Source of the DNA: Isoetes taiwanensis
Lineage: Eukaryota; Streptophyta; Lycopodiopsida; Isoetales; Isoetaceae
DNA length: 64,000 nucleotides
Direction of reading: 5' to 3'
Assembly (NCBI GenBank): GCA_021234155.1
Contig: JAJEKV010000011.1
Location: forward strand, 17,936,677-18,000,676
Numbering within the stretch: position 1 is the stretch's first letter; the number at the start of each line of letters is the position of its first letter. Shown in pieces: positions 43,552 to 53,849 of the stretch. The notes beneath the pieces were generated by a model. It did not search any database and was not told the origin of the DNA. It saw nothing but the letters and a program-made list of their open reading frames with translations. A program made the position numbers and the translations under genes.

Positions 43552-45108
43552 ATGTCTGTTCGTGGTTTCACTCCTGAAGAACTTCTTTGCCAAACGGCGG
43601 CTCGTTTGGAGCGCCATCAACGACGTGAGGCTGTTCGGGATATGTATGACACTGCCTATGACATTGAGGGTGGTCGTGTCCGCTCCAGAGCTCAGTCGGC
43701 ACCTCCTACCCCTCGCGCTCATTCTCGACCAGGGTCTCCCCCTGTGTGTCGGCATTGTTCTCAACCTCCGTCACCACATCATACGCCTGTTCAGTCCACG
43801 CCTCACTATTTCCAGACTCCTGACAGCACCTATATTCATATACCTTCAGGCCACACCCCTCTGCCGTCACAACCTTCTTCACCTCCAGCTGGGATGGGCT
43901 ACCCTCACGTTTCCTTTGGTCCTCCCCAAGTCCAGGAATTTCAGGCTTCACCATCTTTTCCTCATGCTCTCCCTGTTTATCAACTCACAGATCTCAAACC
44001 TACTGAGGCAGGGTCTCAGGGTCCTTCCCCACCGGATGCTACCTTTTCTGCCCCTCTGGATTTTTCTGTTCCACCACTGCAGTACTCTCAGCACATGGCT
44101 GCTCCACCTGTCTATGCGACAGTTCCGCCTTCGTCTCCTTCTCACAATTTGAAGCTGACTTATCCAACTTTTGGCAACACTAAAGGCAAACCTCTGGATC
44201 AGAATGCTCAAGCTCATATGGAAGAATTTGAGGCCTTGGCCATACTGAATGGTCATGCGCAACCTCAACTCAAGTTTCATATTTTCTCTACCACGTTAAG
44301 AGGCGCCCCTCATCAATGGCTCATGGCCAACAAAAGCCACTGGAAGCAAAATTGGCAAGAAATGAAAACTGCCTTCCTTTCTCACTATGGCACCACGGAT
44401 GATGATCAACTCCTGCTCAAACAACTCAATGATGTTCAGCAGCAACCCACGGAGTCTGCGTGTGATTTCGCCGACCGTCTCCACATCCTCATCAGCAAAC
44501 TCCAGGAGTACCCCATGCAAAGCCAGATTCTTGTTTGGTTTCTGCAGGGCCTTCCTCCTGCCATTCGTCTCATGACGGAGTACCTGCGTCCCAAGTCTTT
44601 GGAGCAGGCGATTGAATTGGTCAATCACTCGGTCAATGTTTCCTCTCGAGGTGTTGCTCTCACGGAACTACCTTTCATGCCCCCCATCATGGTTCCTCAG
44701 AATGCTGTCCAACCTGCACAAACCAATCCAAAACGCTTTCAGATCTGGTGCCATATCTGTAAATATCAAGGACATTTGGCCAATGAATGCAACTCTTCAA
44801 ATGGGCCTCCTCATTGTAAAAGGTGCAATATGTGCAATCATACCACGGAGGAATGCACTCGTTCTCATCCTACACTCTTCAGGAATAAAATAGTTTTTCA
44901 AGTCCAGACCACGCCTCAGCAACAACAATCATATCAACCTCAGCAATATCAAGCTCAGCCCACTCAACAACATCAACAACCGCAACAACCTCAGCAGTCA
45001 CGGGGACAAGGCTCTCGTCCTCCTTTTGATCCTTCCAAGGCTCAATGCTATCATTGTCATGAATGGGGTCACACCACCACGGCGTGCCTTCAACTTCCCC
45101 AAGTTTAA
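43552..45108 (+). CDS. Gypsy Gag
   Basis: The 518-codon frame starts MSVRGFTPEELLCQTAARLE. A Pro/Ser/His-rich N-terminal half is followed by the retrotransposon Gag domain (KLTYPTFGNTKGKPL to about residue 370, with APHQWLMANKSHW and FLSHYGTTDDDQ). Cys/His motifs follow, CHICKYQGHLANEC and CKRCNMCNHTTEEC, then a Gln-rich run and a last CCHC, CYHCHEWGHTTTAC. It would form the capsid and bind genomic RNA. A TAA at 45,106 separates it from 260 further codons in the same frame, so readthrough or a mutated stop is possible. Confidence 0.85.
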   Translation: MSVRGFTPEELLCQTAARLERHQRREAVRDMYDTAYDIEGGRVRSRAQSAPPTPRAHSRPGSPPVCRHCSQPPSPHHTPVQSTPHYFQTPDSTYIHIPSGHTPLPSQPSSPPAGMGYPHVSFGPPQVQEFQASPSFPHALPVYQLTDLKPTEAGSQGPSPPDATFSAPLDFSVPPLQYSQHMAAPPVYATVPPSSPSHNLKLTYPTFGNTKGKPLDQNAQAHMEEFEALAILNGHAQPQLKFHIFSTTLRGAPHQWLMANKSHWKQNWQEMKTAFLSHYGTTDDDQLLLKQLNDVQQQPTESACDFADRLHILISKLQEYPMQSQILVWFLQGLPPAIRLMTEYLRPKSLEQAIELVNHSVNVSSRGVALTELPFMPPIMVPQNAVQPAQTNPKRFQIWCHICKYQGHLANECNSSNGPPHCKRCNMCNHTTEECTRSHPTLFRNKIVFQVQTTPQQQQSYQPQQYQAQPTQQHQQPQQPQQSRGQGSRPPFDPSKAQCYHCHEWGHTTTACLQLPQV

Positions 45109-45760
45109 GTGCAACTTCCAGGTACCAATCAGCCCACTTCCGTACGCCTCACGGCTTATCAGCTGTGGGTTGCGAATGGTAAACAAGGCCCCCGTCCTGT
45201 TTTGAGAAAGCCCCCACGGCCACCTCAACAACAGCGACCTCAGCAAGCCGCCTCTACCTCCAATCCTCTGGATCAACAAGCTCAAGAGGAAATCTATCAG
45301 GCATTCAATCCTCCAGTACAGCAGTCAAATTGGGTTGGTCTGGTCTCACGCCAGACCAGAGCTTCACGCCCCTTGACCATCATCCCTCACGACACGCAAC
45401 CAGCTTTTGCTGTCGAGACGGTACCACATGAAGAAGACAAAAAAGTGCATTTCGCGCCTGACCTCGATAAACTCATGCCTCACGTCATGTCCAAGGTGAG
45501 ACAAAGTATTCTCAAACTCATGCAGGATGCGGAAGGCCGCACCCTGGCCAATGTTCATGCAACCACTCGGGCTCAGCAGCGTCAGGAGGCACCATCATCA
45601 TCTACCAGCACACGCTCTCAGCCGTATCCTAATATTGCTGCAGAGGTGGAGCTTCTCAAAGAGGTTTCAGCTTCTTTACCTCAGTCTCCTGCTTCTTTGG
45701 ATCCTGCTGATCCTTTTTTCTCACGTTCCTCTAGAACTTCAAGAAGAACTCGCCAAAATC
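45109..45760 (+). pseudogene. Gag-pol linker frame after the gag stop
   Basis: The gag frame continues after the TAA with a Pro/Gln-rich segment and then helices leading to LDPADPFFSRSS. Near 45,740 the meaningful reading moves to another frame (LELQEELAKIKIPLSL), which runs into the protease. It has no catalytic motif of its own. Confidence 0.5.
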
Positions 45761-46520
45761 AAGATACCTTTGAGCCTTGCCACCATTTTGAAACTCTATC
45801 CGGCTCTCAAAGATCAGTTGCCTCTTCCCACTGTTTTGGTTGGAGCTGTTGCAACCTCAACACCCACGGTGCATGCCACGGTGGGCAATCATAACATCAA
45901 TCATGTTCAAATTGATGGAGGTAGTGCCGTCAATCTTATTACTGATAAGCTCAGAAAGCAATTGGGGATCAAACAACTATATCGTGCCTCCTATGACATC
46001 AAGTTGGCCAATGGCCATATCACGCGACCACAAGGCGTCACCCCTCTCCTCCATATCAGCATTGGTGATCTCAAATTCCCCTTGGAATTTGGGGTTTGGA
46101 AAGCTGGAGAAGATCCAGGTGATTATGCAATGCTGGTAGGCAGACCTTTTCTCCGCCAGGCTAAAAGTATTCATTACTGGGCCACGGACCAACTCGTCAT
46201 TACAGATGGACATCTCAATGCAACTATGGATTTGGAAACTGGCAAATTGATCTCTGTTGAGAATGCCGAACCTTCCATCTCCGATACTGATTTCGAAGAC
46301 GCACAGAATATCTATCATGTTCAGGCTCCACCCACAAGTCTGCCTCTCTCATCCTACCCGGAGTATGCTGATCCTTGGGGTGAGATGACGCTGGATCAGC
46401 ACCAGGCTGTGGCCGCTCTCCTGGACCCTTACCTGGCTTCCTGCAATCGCATTCACCGTCTTGACCATTTTTCGGACACGGAACTTCCTCTTGCGCCAGT
46501 AGATGTTCATGCTGTCATGA
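45735..46520 (+). pseudogene. Gypsy aspartic protease
   Basis: The active site reads VQIDGGSAVNLITDKLRKQL near 45,905-45,965, with DGG in place of the more usual DSG or DTG, as in several plant Tat-type elements. The flap and C-terminal block (YAMLVGRPFLRQAKSIHYWA) is near 46,125. It would cut Gag-Pol. The frame is lost near 46,510. Confidence 0.75.
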
Positions 46521-46587
46521 AGCAACCCTGCTTGACGACACTCAGCAGCCTCTTTTCTTCACCACTCAAAATGCTGCTCCTCCCATC

Positions 46588-47600
46588 ATGCTTCAACCTC
46601 CTGCTCATCATGTTCAGGACACAGAGGTAGTTCCCCATATTCAAACTCCAGAGGTGGATATCATGGACATTGGTAACAATCAACCAGTCCGCCTCGCTGC
46701 AAATCTTCCACCCACCTATAAAGCACGCGCTGTGACGCTCTTCAAAAAATTCAAACATATTTTTGCTTGGAGCTATAAAGACCTTCGAGGTATCAAAAAA
46801 GAATTGGGGGAACTCACCATTCCTACCAAACCTGATGCACGCCCAATCTAGCAACGACAGTACAGGCTCAACCCAAATTATCGTGACCGTGTCAAGGCCG
46901 AAATTGACAAACTCTTAGCTGCTGGCTTGATTTATGAGGTCAAACACTCTGAATGGGTGAGCCCCATCGTCATTGCTCTCAAGCACAATGGTAAGATCCG
47001 CGTTTGTGTGGACTACCAAAAACTCAACCAGGCCACGGAGCGTGATCACTTCCCGCTTCCCTTCACCAACCAGGTTCTTGAAGAGGTCGCTGGTCATGAG
47101 ATGTACTCTTTCATGGATGGCTTTTCAGGGTACAATCAAATTTCTATCAAGAAAGAAGATCAACTCAAAACTACCTTCACCACCCCGTGGGGCACTTTTG
47201 CCTACAAGGTGGTACCTTTTGGTTTATCAAACTCTCCTTCCACATTTCAGCGCATCATGCTCTCTGTCTTTCATGACTATATGAAGGATTATCCTTTTCT
47301 CCAGATCTTTCAAGATGATCCATGGATGATCACTTGGAGAAGTTAGAACTTGTCTTTCAAAAATGTGATGAATCTGGCATCAGTCTCAATCCTGAAAAAT
47401 GTACCTTCTGCGTCACCTCGGGTGTTCTTTTGGGTCATGTGGTTAGTAAAGAAGGGATCACCACAGATCCTGCTAAAATCAGTTGTGTATTGAAGGCTCA
47501 CGCACCATCTAATATCAAAGAAACACGTTCTTTTCTGGGTAAGGTTAATTACTATTCCACCTTCATTCCTGGACTTGCGGCTATAGCTCACGGGTGATGA
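46588..47600 (+). pseudogene. Gypsy reverse transcriptase
   Basis: The blocks are in order: RLNPNYRDRVKAEIDKLL near 46,865, EWVSPIVIALKHNGKIRVCV near 46,950, YSFMDGFSGYNQISIKKED near 47,105, FGLSNSPSTFQRIM near 47,218 and LQIFQDD near 47,300. The last is normally [FY]xDD with a hydrophobic residue before the Asp pair; here it is Gln. A stop at 46,849 and a shift near 47,320 break the frame, which resumes as DDHLEKLELVFQKC to about 47,590. Confidence 0.85.
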
Positions 47601-47604
47601 ATCC

Positions 47605-48655
47605 ACTTGGGCTTGGAATCCTCAGGCGGAAGCTGCTTTCCAGAAGTTGAAGCTATTACTTACTCAGGCACCGGTACTTGTTCCTCCTCAATGGGACAAG
47701 CCTTTTCACGTTCATGTTGATGTCTCTGCTTTTGCCATTGGTCTTTGTTCTTTTTCGGGCCTATGATGAGCAAGCGGATAAGCCGATCCGCTATGCCCCA
47801 GAGGAAACTCAATCTGGCTGGCGCAACTACTCGCCCGGGGCGGGAAGCCTTGGGCTTAGTTTTTACGTGTTCAACGTTTCCGCCATTATTTGTTGGGAAG
47901 CAAGATCAAGTTCTTTGTTGATCATCAAGCTCTTCTTTACTTAATCAACAAAGCCCGCCCACGGGTAGAATTGCTTTCGTTGGGTCCTTCTTTCCGCAAA
48001 TTCGGCTCCCGCCGCAATCGTTCATAAGGTAGGCAAGTCTCATGTGGTGCCTGATTACCTTTCATGCATCCACACAGATGATACCGCCATGGGTGTTTCG
48101 GCGCCTTTCCGGGCGCTCAAGCGTTCCTTGTCACGACCACCCCATTGGTTCCACAACTTTCGGTGATATCTTCTCGCGGTGCTCTTCCAACCGAAGATCC
48201 CACACTCTCTCGAGAAAAGCCGCTCCGCCGCCGTCCGGTTTCTCCATCAAGTGCGTGGACTACACCATGGTTGCGGGACATGCGTACAAACGCGGCAAAG
48301 ACATGGTCCTCCGTCGTTGTGCCCTTCCTCATGAGGTGCCCGATATCGTTCGACAAGCCCATGACGGGCTTGGTGGTGGCCATTTCGATTGGTGGACACA
48401 CCGCGACGCATAAAAATTCTTTTCGGCGGGGATACCGCCCACGCTCTTCAAGGATGCCCACGCTCACGCTCGCACGTGTGACGTCTGTCAGCGTGTGGGA
48501 AGGTCCATGGCCTGTGACGCTCTTCCATTGACGCCGGTCGCCACACCACTTCCCTTCAGAAAATGGGGAATGGACTTTGTGGGGCCCATGGATCCACCTG
48601 CGCAGCACACTCGTGCCCGCTACATTCTGGTCATCACTGATTATGCTACAAAATA
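47605..48655 (+). pseudogene. Gypsy RNase H and integrase N terminus, heavily frameshifted
   Basis: Short recognisable pieces (AFQKLKLLLTQAPVLVPPQW near 47,640, VDVSAFAIG near 47,720, NYSPGAGSLGL near 47,830 and the integrase start with DVRRVGRS-like spacing near 48,470) occur in changing frames. The stretch 47,740-48,420 is the most damaged part of the element. No open reading frame can be assigned. Confidence 0.6.
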
Positions 48656-48656
48656 G

Positions 48657-49478
48657 GTGGAAGCCTGCGCACTTCCAGACAACACTGCAGCAAGCACGGC
48701 AAAGGTTCTTTACACGCACATCATCACGCGATTTGGTTGTCCCACGGAACTTGTTAGTGATCGTGGTGTTCACTTTGTCAATCATACCATCAAGGAGTTG
48801 ACGGATTATCTCTATATCCAGCACAGGAAGAGTACACCTTACTATCCTCAAGGGAATGGTTTGGCTGAAAGTACCAACAAAACTCTCATCACTATTCTAA
48901 AGAAAATTTGTGATGCCTCTCGCACGGATTGGCAAGACAAGTTGCCTACAGTTCTTTGGGCTTACAATACCAGTTTCAAAATTGCTACTGGCCACACTCC
49001 TTTCAAGTTGGTTTATGGTCAAGAAGCTCTGATGCCCTTTAAATATATCCTTCCGACTCTTCGTTTCCAACTTGCTATAGTACATAATCCACCAGCTGCT
49101 CTTAAAGAAAGGGTTTATCGACTTGAACAGTTGGATGAACTTCGGAGAGATGCTTATATTCGGGTTCTTCATGGCCAACAGTTGCAGAAATCATTGCATG
49201 ACAAACATCTGAAAGCCAAAACATTTCAAGAAGGTGATTTGGTTCTCCTTTATGATTCTCGTTATAAAAATTTTCCGGGTAAATTAAAGTTTCGTTGGTT
49301 GGGTTCGTATCAAATTCTGCAAGTGGTGCAGCCCAGTGTTTTTAAACTAGCAGAGTTAGATGGCACTCCGTTACCTACACTGGTTAATGGTTTTCGCCTC
49401 AAACAATTTCATACAGAAGATACAAGTGTTCATACACATGCTCAACAACAAAATTCCGACTCCACAGATAGTGACTAA
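48657..49478 (+). pseudogene. Gypsy integrase core and C-terminal domain
   Basis: A 273-codon open frame. Core blocks: ITRFGCPTELVSDRGVHFVN (second Asp), PYYPQGNGLAESTNKTL (Glu), ATGHTPFKLVYGQEALMPF. The C-terminal GPY/F-like part reads GDLVLLYDSRYKNFPGKLKF, then RWLGSYQILQV, and ends at 49,478. It would join element DNA to the genome. A TAG just upstream (48,655) separates it from the first catalytic Asp. The listed start is not an ATG, so this is the intact tail of a longer broken pol. Confidence 0.85.
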
Positions 49479-49585
49479 GCGGCATATTTATATTATATTA
49501 GTGGCGAAACACAAAAGGTGGGCATTGCCCATATACATCCGCTATGGGCAGAGCCCTAATTACAAAATCCTACGTTAAAAGAACC

Positions 49586-49831
49586 CTACTCCGGGTTTGG
49601 AGCAGAGGTGATGCGGAGCACCAGGTAGCGGCAGTGCTCAGGCTCCCAGCGCAGATGAATTACCACCTCGATAGGAGTAGTCTTGGGGTCAGGGTGCTCC
49701 GCCATTGCGCCACACCAGCCGTCCATCCGGATGCCGCGGTTGCGACATTTCCAGAGGTCCATCGCGTTCATTTTGCAAGTGATCCATTCCTGGCAACTAG
49801 TCGGCATAGTACATTCATCCTCCCTGCTCAC
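49586..49831 (-). CDS. Small antisense gene (81 aa) inside the gypsy element, with own TATA box
   Basis: The frame starts MSREDECTMPTSCQEWITCK and ends EVVIHLRWEPEHCRYLVLRI plus a short tail. I do not recognise a domain. A minus-strand TATATAAG at 49,864-49,871 lies 33 bp upstream of the ATG. Additional antisense ORFs between pol and the 3' LTR have been described for Tat-lineage elements, which fits the position. Its last 30 residues resemble those of the plus-strand small frame at 53,850-54,092 (shared I.V.IHL.W.PE...Y pattern), which has the same TATA spacing. Function unknown. Confidence 0.5.
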   Translation of the reverse strand: MSREDECTMPTSCQEWITCKMNAMDLWKCRNRGIRMDGWCGAMAEHPDPKTTPIEVVIHLRWEPEHCRYLVLRITSAPNPE

Positions 49832-49863
49832 GAACTGGTGTCTCAGCTTCGACCACTGCTCGT

Positions 49864-49871
49864 CTTATATA
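49864..49871 (-). promoter_or_regulatory. TATA box for the antisense small gene
   Basis: TATATAAG on the minus strand, 33 bp before the ATG at 49,831. The short leader implied is plausible for a compact promoter. Confidence 0.5.
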
Positions 49872-49949
49872 GCCCAACCGCTTGGAGCTCTGCCGACGTG
49901 GACCAATCACAAAATTGCTAACGTGGTTGCAATGCAAGGCTCTTTCTAA

Positions 49950-50344
49950 ATGCAGAATTTTTCTCCCGCCGCATATCTAGCCATGGTCCTGTCTGACACA
50001 TTCTCCTTTATGATATCCCACTTCGAGTTGCCTGCATTAATTGCCATCCCTTCCTTTTACGCCCGTCAGTCATTATTATTTGTACCTTCACCCAACTGTC
50101 AAATCCTACCGTTCCTTCACGACTTATCTCCGCCGTTCATCTGCCTTCCCTTCTCTACTCTGGGACTTAGCCAAAATTTTGCCTCTCAAGCACCTTTTTC
50201 TGATCTGTTGCCACCTGGCCCCATCAACGACCCCTTTTTCCTTCTCATCATGCCCTTTCACCACAACAGTGTGCCCTAATACCTTTTCGCCCTCCTTCAT
50301 TTTCATCTTCCGCTCTCCGCCCTCCGGATTCTTTCAATCCGCTC
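49950..50344 (+). other. Spacer between pol and the downstream coding region
   Basis: A C/T-rich plus strand with Pro/Phe/Ser-rich frames that look compositional. It may carry signals for expressing the downstream ORF, but I see none clearly. Confidence 0.3.
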
Positions 50345-51328
50345 TTGCGCTTCCTTCCTTCGTCTCTTGCCATGGCTGTTTCACCAAAATTCCCTACTCT
50401 TCAGGTTGCTGCTCCCAAGGATCCAGCACTTTTTGAGTCTGTTACTTTTTCCACTCCTACCTTTCGTGATGCTTTGGAAGGTCCCAGTCGCGCAGTTGCA
50501 GAACGCCACAGACTGTATGAATTCTCTCGACAGCAACTCCCTGCCCTGAATCCGCACCAACTCCGCCAGTTTGTTGCTAACATGGTCAACACCACAGCGG
50601 GTTATGCCACCAGAGTTGATCAAACAGATATTTTATTCACTCCTGGTCTTCTTTCTCAGGTATTCCAGTTACCTCTTTGTAGACCTTCTTTGTCTTGGGC
50701 TGCTTTACAGGAACAGGATGTCGCATAATATGGCCAACCTCCTTATTAGGCAAACACTCATCATCTCACGAACATTGCCAAGTCCCATGATACTTTTGTT
50801 AAATTTCTATGGCGCAAGTTCTATGGGTATTCCATCAAGAATACCCACATCAATAAACAGTTTTTCAACATTGTCATCTTGGCCATCCACTCCGCCCAGA
50901 TTTTGTTTTTACGTCTCCATGAAATTGATCGCACCAGAGCATCCCCTTTGTCAAGCCATGAAACTACCATAGGTGCTCACCTCCAAGCCATCATCCGTCA
51001 TCGTGTCCCTCTACCTAGTCCAGGTTCCCCCTCCACTCAGCATGCTACTTCTCAAGCATCCACCCACCAACCCTCCAATCCTATTCCTATTAACCACCAG
51101 GCTGAGACTTCGCGCCCTCGTCCTTCTCCTGGTCACGCTCAAAATCAAGAAAAACCTATTTCTGTCTCCTCTTCATCCACGGAAACCACGCACTCAAATT
51201 CTCATCATGTTTCTCAGACGTCACAGTCTAATCGTCAATAAGGCCCCACACTTCCATCTCCTCGACAGGCCCTGTATCAATATCAGCAGGATGTACAAGC
51301 CGCTGTCCTTAAGCTTCAAGACTCGTAA
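50345..51328 (+). pseudogene. Post-pol ORF of gypsy element, N-terminal part
   Basis: The frame begins near 50,372 (MAVSPKFPTLQVAAPKDPAL) and reads about 120 codons (FRDALEGPSRAVAERHRLYE, HQLRQFVANMVNTTAGYATR) to a stop at 50,726. After a shift it continues as a helical segment and then a Ser/Pro/His/Gln-rich linker to 51,240. A further stop lies near 51,328. No known domain. Together with the next two entries it forms one broken gene of about 1,000 codons. Confidence 0.5.
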
Positions 51329-51337
51329 GAAACCTTC

Positions 51338-52327
51338 ATGAATGGCATTCAAGCTTACATGGAGGCCATGGAAGCAGTTCACAGGGATCTCCAAGCTGCC
51401 ACCACGGAAGTTCAATCCCTTGAAGATAAACTTCAACAGAAGCACGAGGCTCTTTTACAGGCCCGTGAATCTCTCAAGGCGGAGCAAGAACAGACTAGCC
51501 TGCTTGCTGATCAACAGGCTCAATTACAGTCCACCACTCAAGAATTGTTGGAGCAGATCAAGACCAAGGACACAACCCTGGCTGACCTCCAAACAATATA
51601 CACGGATCTCTCTAAAAATTACAACAATCAGCTCACCGAGCTCAAGGGGTGCACAGAGCAGATCATTTCTCTCGAAGGCCAATTATCCACGCTTCAAAGT
51701 CAGGTAACGCCTCTCCAGGTTCAACTCACCGAGGCTAAAAAACAGAAGATCATCGATGATACAGAGATAGCCACTCTTCGACTTCACCACTCCACTCACG
51801 TACCTTCCTCTTCACAGGCCACGCTTTCTCACAGGAAGTCCCGTGATCAGTCCCGTCTTCTTGCTGACAAAGATAATCGGATCCGAGACTTAGAGCATCA
51901 ACTCCAGCAAGCTGTCCAGTCCGCGGAAGAAGCCCAGAGTCAACATGAGGTATATATTGATATTGCTCTCCGCATTCCTACGGACTTCTGTACCCCTTCC
52001 AGTTATCTGGATTATGTGGTTGCCCGACGCCACCTTTTTCTTCTCAAGTGGTACTCGGCCAACGACAAGATTAATGCGCAGCCCCTGGGCAGCGCGGATT
52101 TTCTCAGGATCTGGCCGGACCTTTCCGTTGAAAACAAAGGCTTACTCTGTGCCCTCTTAGTTTTTGATCAAATCCACTGTCAGGATTCTGATTTGGTCAT
52201 CTTCCGAGTTGTTCAGCCTATGGCTTATATTTTCATGATTTCTATCTGGCTGATACACGAGATAAATTCAGAGATGAGGCCCATCGAATTTTTCAAGGCA
52301 ACCCTCATGCTCACTGGTTGTTATTAG
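51338..52327 (+). CDS. Post-pol ORF, coiled-coil central part (329 codons open)
   Basis: Residues 10 to about 210 form a long coiled coil (heptads in AATTEVQSLEDKLQQKHEAL, LRESLKAEQEQTSLLADQQA-like runs and SEGQLSTLQSQVTPLQVQL-like runs). A compact part follows: YLDYVVARRHLFLLKWYSAN and ADFLRIWPDLSVENKGLLCA. No signal peptide or membrane segment is obvious, so an envelope role is not supported. The frame is open from an ATG at 51,338 but probably continues from upstream. A shift near 52,190 precedes the stop. Confidence 0.55.
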   Translation: MNGIQAYMEAMEAVHRDLQAATTEVQSLEDKLQQKHEALLQARESLKAEQEQTSLLADQQAQLQSTTQELLEQIKTKDTTLADLQTIYTDLSKNYNNQLTELKGCTEQIISLEGQLSTLQSQVTPLQVQLTEAKKQKIIDDTEIATLRLHHSTHVPSSSQATLSHRKSRDQSRLLADKDNRIRDLEHQLQQAVQSAEEAQSQHEVYIDIALRIPTDFCTPSSYLDYVVARRHLFLLKWYSANDKINAQPLGSADFLRIWPDLSVENKGLLCALLVFDQIHCQDSDLVIFRVVQPMAYIFMISIWLIHEINSEMRPIEFFKATLMLTGCY

Positions 52328-52499
52328 AAAACAATCCGTATTTACAGGATCCTGCTCGATCCAACACTCTCTGCACTGAGCACATGCTTGAGCTTGCTCA
52401 TCACCTACCTCTATGGCAAGTTGAGACGCTGGAACAAGTGCGGAAGAATTTAGCCAATCCTGAGGATCTTCCGTTTGCACAAATTTATATGTAGCACCT

Positions 52500-53385
52500 G
52501 GGTGGTTACAACTCCATGTGTGCCCTTCTGGACAGCAAGACTATACCCACGGGTTGGGTTAATCCTCCAGTCTATACCCAGCTCTCAGATTCAGATTGGG
52601 ACCAGTGGTGCCGTGCTCTTGATGCGGACCTTGTTCGTGAATTCAGGGAGCAGGCCCAGCAGCCCATGCCCACGGGCATGGCTCAATCTCCCTATGCTTC
52701 ATTAGGTGCACCCGCACGCCTCAGGTATCTCACCTCGGATTGGCGTCTTCCCTTTTGGACTAAGGTCCTGGAAGGCCATGCTGGGTGGACTCCTCCTCAG
52801 ATCTCCACGGATCTCCGCTGGGATCCACGTTTTGTTCGACGCTCTAATTGGGAGAATGGTGCTACCTTGGACCATACCGAAAATTGGATCTACATCCCTA
52901 ATGCACGAGGTTGGGAGACACCCACACACGCTGTCTCTGGCCTTGATCTCTTTTTGGAACATGCTGCCACTTCCCCGGATCCATCTGTTCACCGCCAAGC
53001 AGGCTTTTGTGCTGCCTTAAAGTGCTTTCTGCTGAGTTCTCTAGCCAGACAGCGCCCTATCTATTATTGCAACCCGAATGCCAGCATCAGTACCTTCGGC
53101 CTTCAGACCTGCCTTCTCATGGAATGCCAGTTTGTCCCTGCTGAAGCACACTGTGCCCTTGAAGAAATGGTGCACTCTGGGTTTCTCATTGACGCTCATC
53201 CAGCAATAGGTCTTCACACTCCTGAAGCTCTCCAGGCACGCCAAGATCTTATTGGAAACTATCACAATGGCGCCCGTCCTCATACACGCCAGGATGAATT
53301 TCAGACTGCTGGGTTTCCACCCTCTGAAACCGTTCCCCCTTTTCTCCTCCCTGAGTGTCGTTTGGTGTGGGGTGGGGGGTGTTAG
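52500..53385 (+). CDS. Post-pol ORF, C-terminal part (289 codons open)
   Basis: The frame MCALLDSKTIPTGWVNPPVY runs through DSDWDQWCRALDADLVREFR, TSDWRLPFWTKVLEG, NWIYIPNARGWETPTHAVSG and ends CRLVWGGGC exactly over the polypurine tract, six bases into the 3' LTR. Overlap of coding sequence with the polypurine tract and LTR is normal for a last retroelement ORF and shows this gene belongs to the element. It is Trp- and Pro-rich with no family I know. Confidence 0.6.
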
Positions 53386-53494
53386 TCTGTGACGTCCCAG
53401 TGCGGGACTATTCATGTACACCAGGTCAAGAACAAGGATCCGCAGTCAGGTGCAGGTCAGTCGTCAAAAGCCCAACAGAAGACCTAGCAGCGCC
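53380..53494 (+). repeat. Gypsy 3' LTR remnant
   Basis: About 115 bp match the start of the 5' LTR (shared blocks GGTCAAGAACAAGGATC and CAGGTGCAGGTCAGTCGTC). It then ends in unrelated sequence, so the 3' LTR is truncated. Confidence 0.75.
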
Positions 53495-53800
53495 TACTGT
53501 ATTTGTAAGGAAGTAAGGATGTAATAGCACATAAAATATTGTTTGATGTATCATACCTGAGTGCAGTGTAAGGGTGTGCTCTTCGACTTCCACTATATCT
53601 GCAAGCAGTCCCTATTTCCAATCACATCTGAATTACTCAAGCACAAAAACTTCTACCATATTAAAATTCCACGAAACATGTTTTAAAAGCACACACATCT
53701 CCGTACGAAAGATGTATTACACTTGTATGTATACAACAGTCTTATACACGCGCAATAATGGCGGTAAAGTCTACCCCAATAATTCACCTCAATGATTCTA
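53495..53800. other. Gene-free stretch after the gypsy remnant
   Basis: No supported gene. It directly precedes the TATA box of the small gene below. Confidence 0.35.
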
Positions 53801-53806
53801 CTTCAC

Positions 53807-53814
53807 TATAAAAG
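53807..53814 (+). promoter_or_regulatory. TATA box for the 80-aa small gene
   Basis: TATAAAAG 36 bp before the ATG at 53,850, nearly the same spacing as in the related antisense gene at 49.6-49.8 kb. Confidence 0.5.
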
Positions 53815-53849
53815 CTTCTCACTTCGGGCCTAAAGTTCATTCATCTCCC

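Larger units (their letters stand above)
42915..53494 (+). mobile_element. Ty3/gypsy retrotransposon, Tat-like, with post-pol coding region
   Basis: The 5' LTR (42,915-43,319) is followed by a primer site resembling the initiator-Met one (TGATATCAAAGAG, 43,321-43,333). Then come gag, protease, reverse transcriptase, decayed RNase H and integrase, an antisense small gene, and about 3 kb of further coding sequence that ends at a G-rich polypurine tract (53,361-53,379). The 3' LTR begins at 53,380 but only about 115 bp remain. Protease with an IDGGS site and extra genes between pol and LTR fit the Tat branch; this placement is inferred. Many frameshifts show it is inactive. Confidence 0.8.

Noticed and set aside
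43948-44628. Arg/Trp-rich minus frames under gag
   Set aside because: Shadows of the gag coding strand.
50345-53385. Retroviral-type envelope gene of the gypsy element
   Set aside because: No signal peptide, transmembrane segment or glycoprotein-like pattern is visible; the coiled coil alone is not enough.
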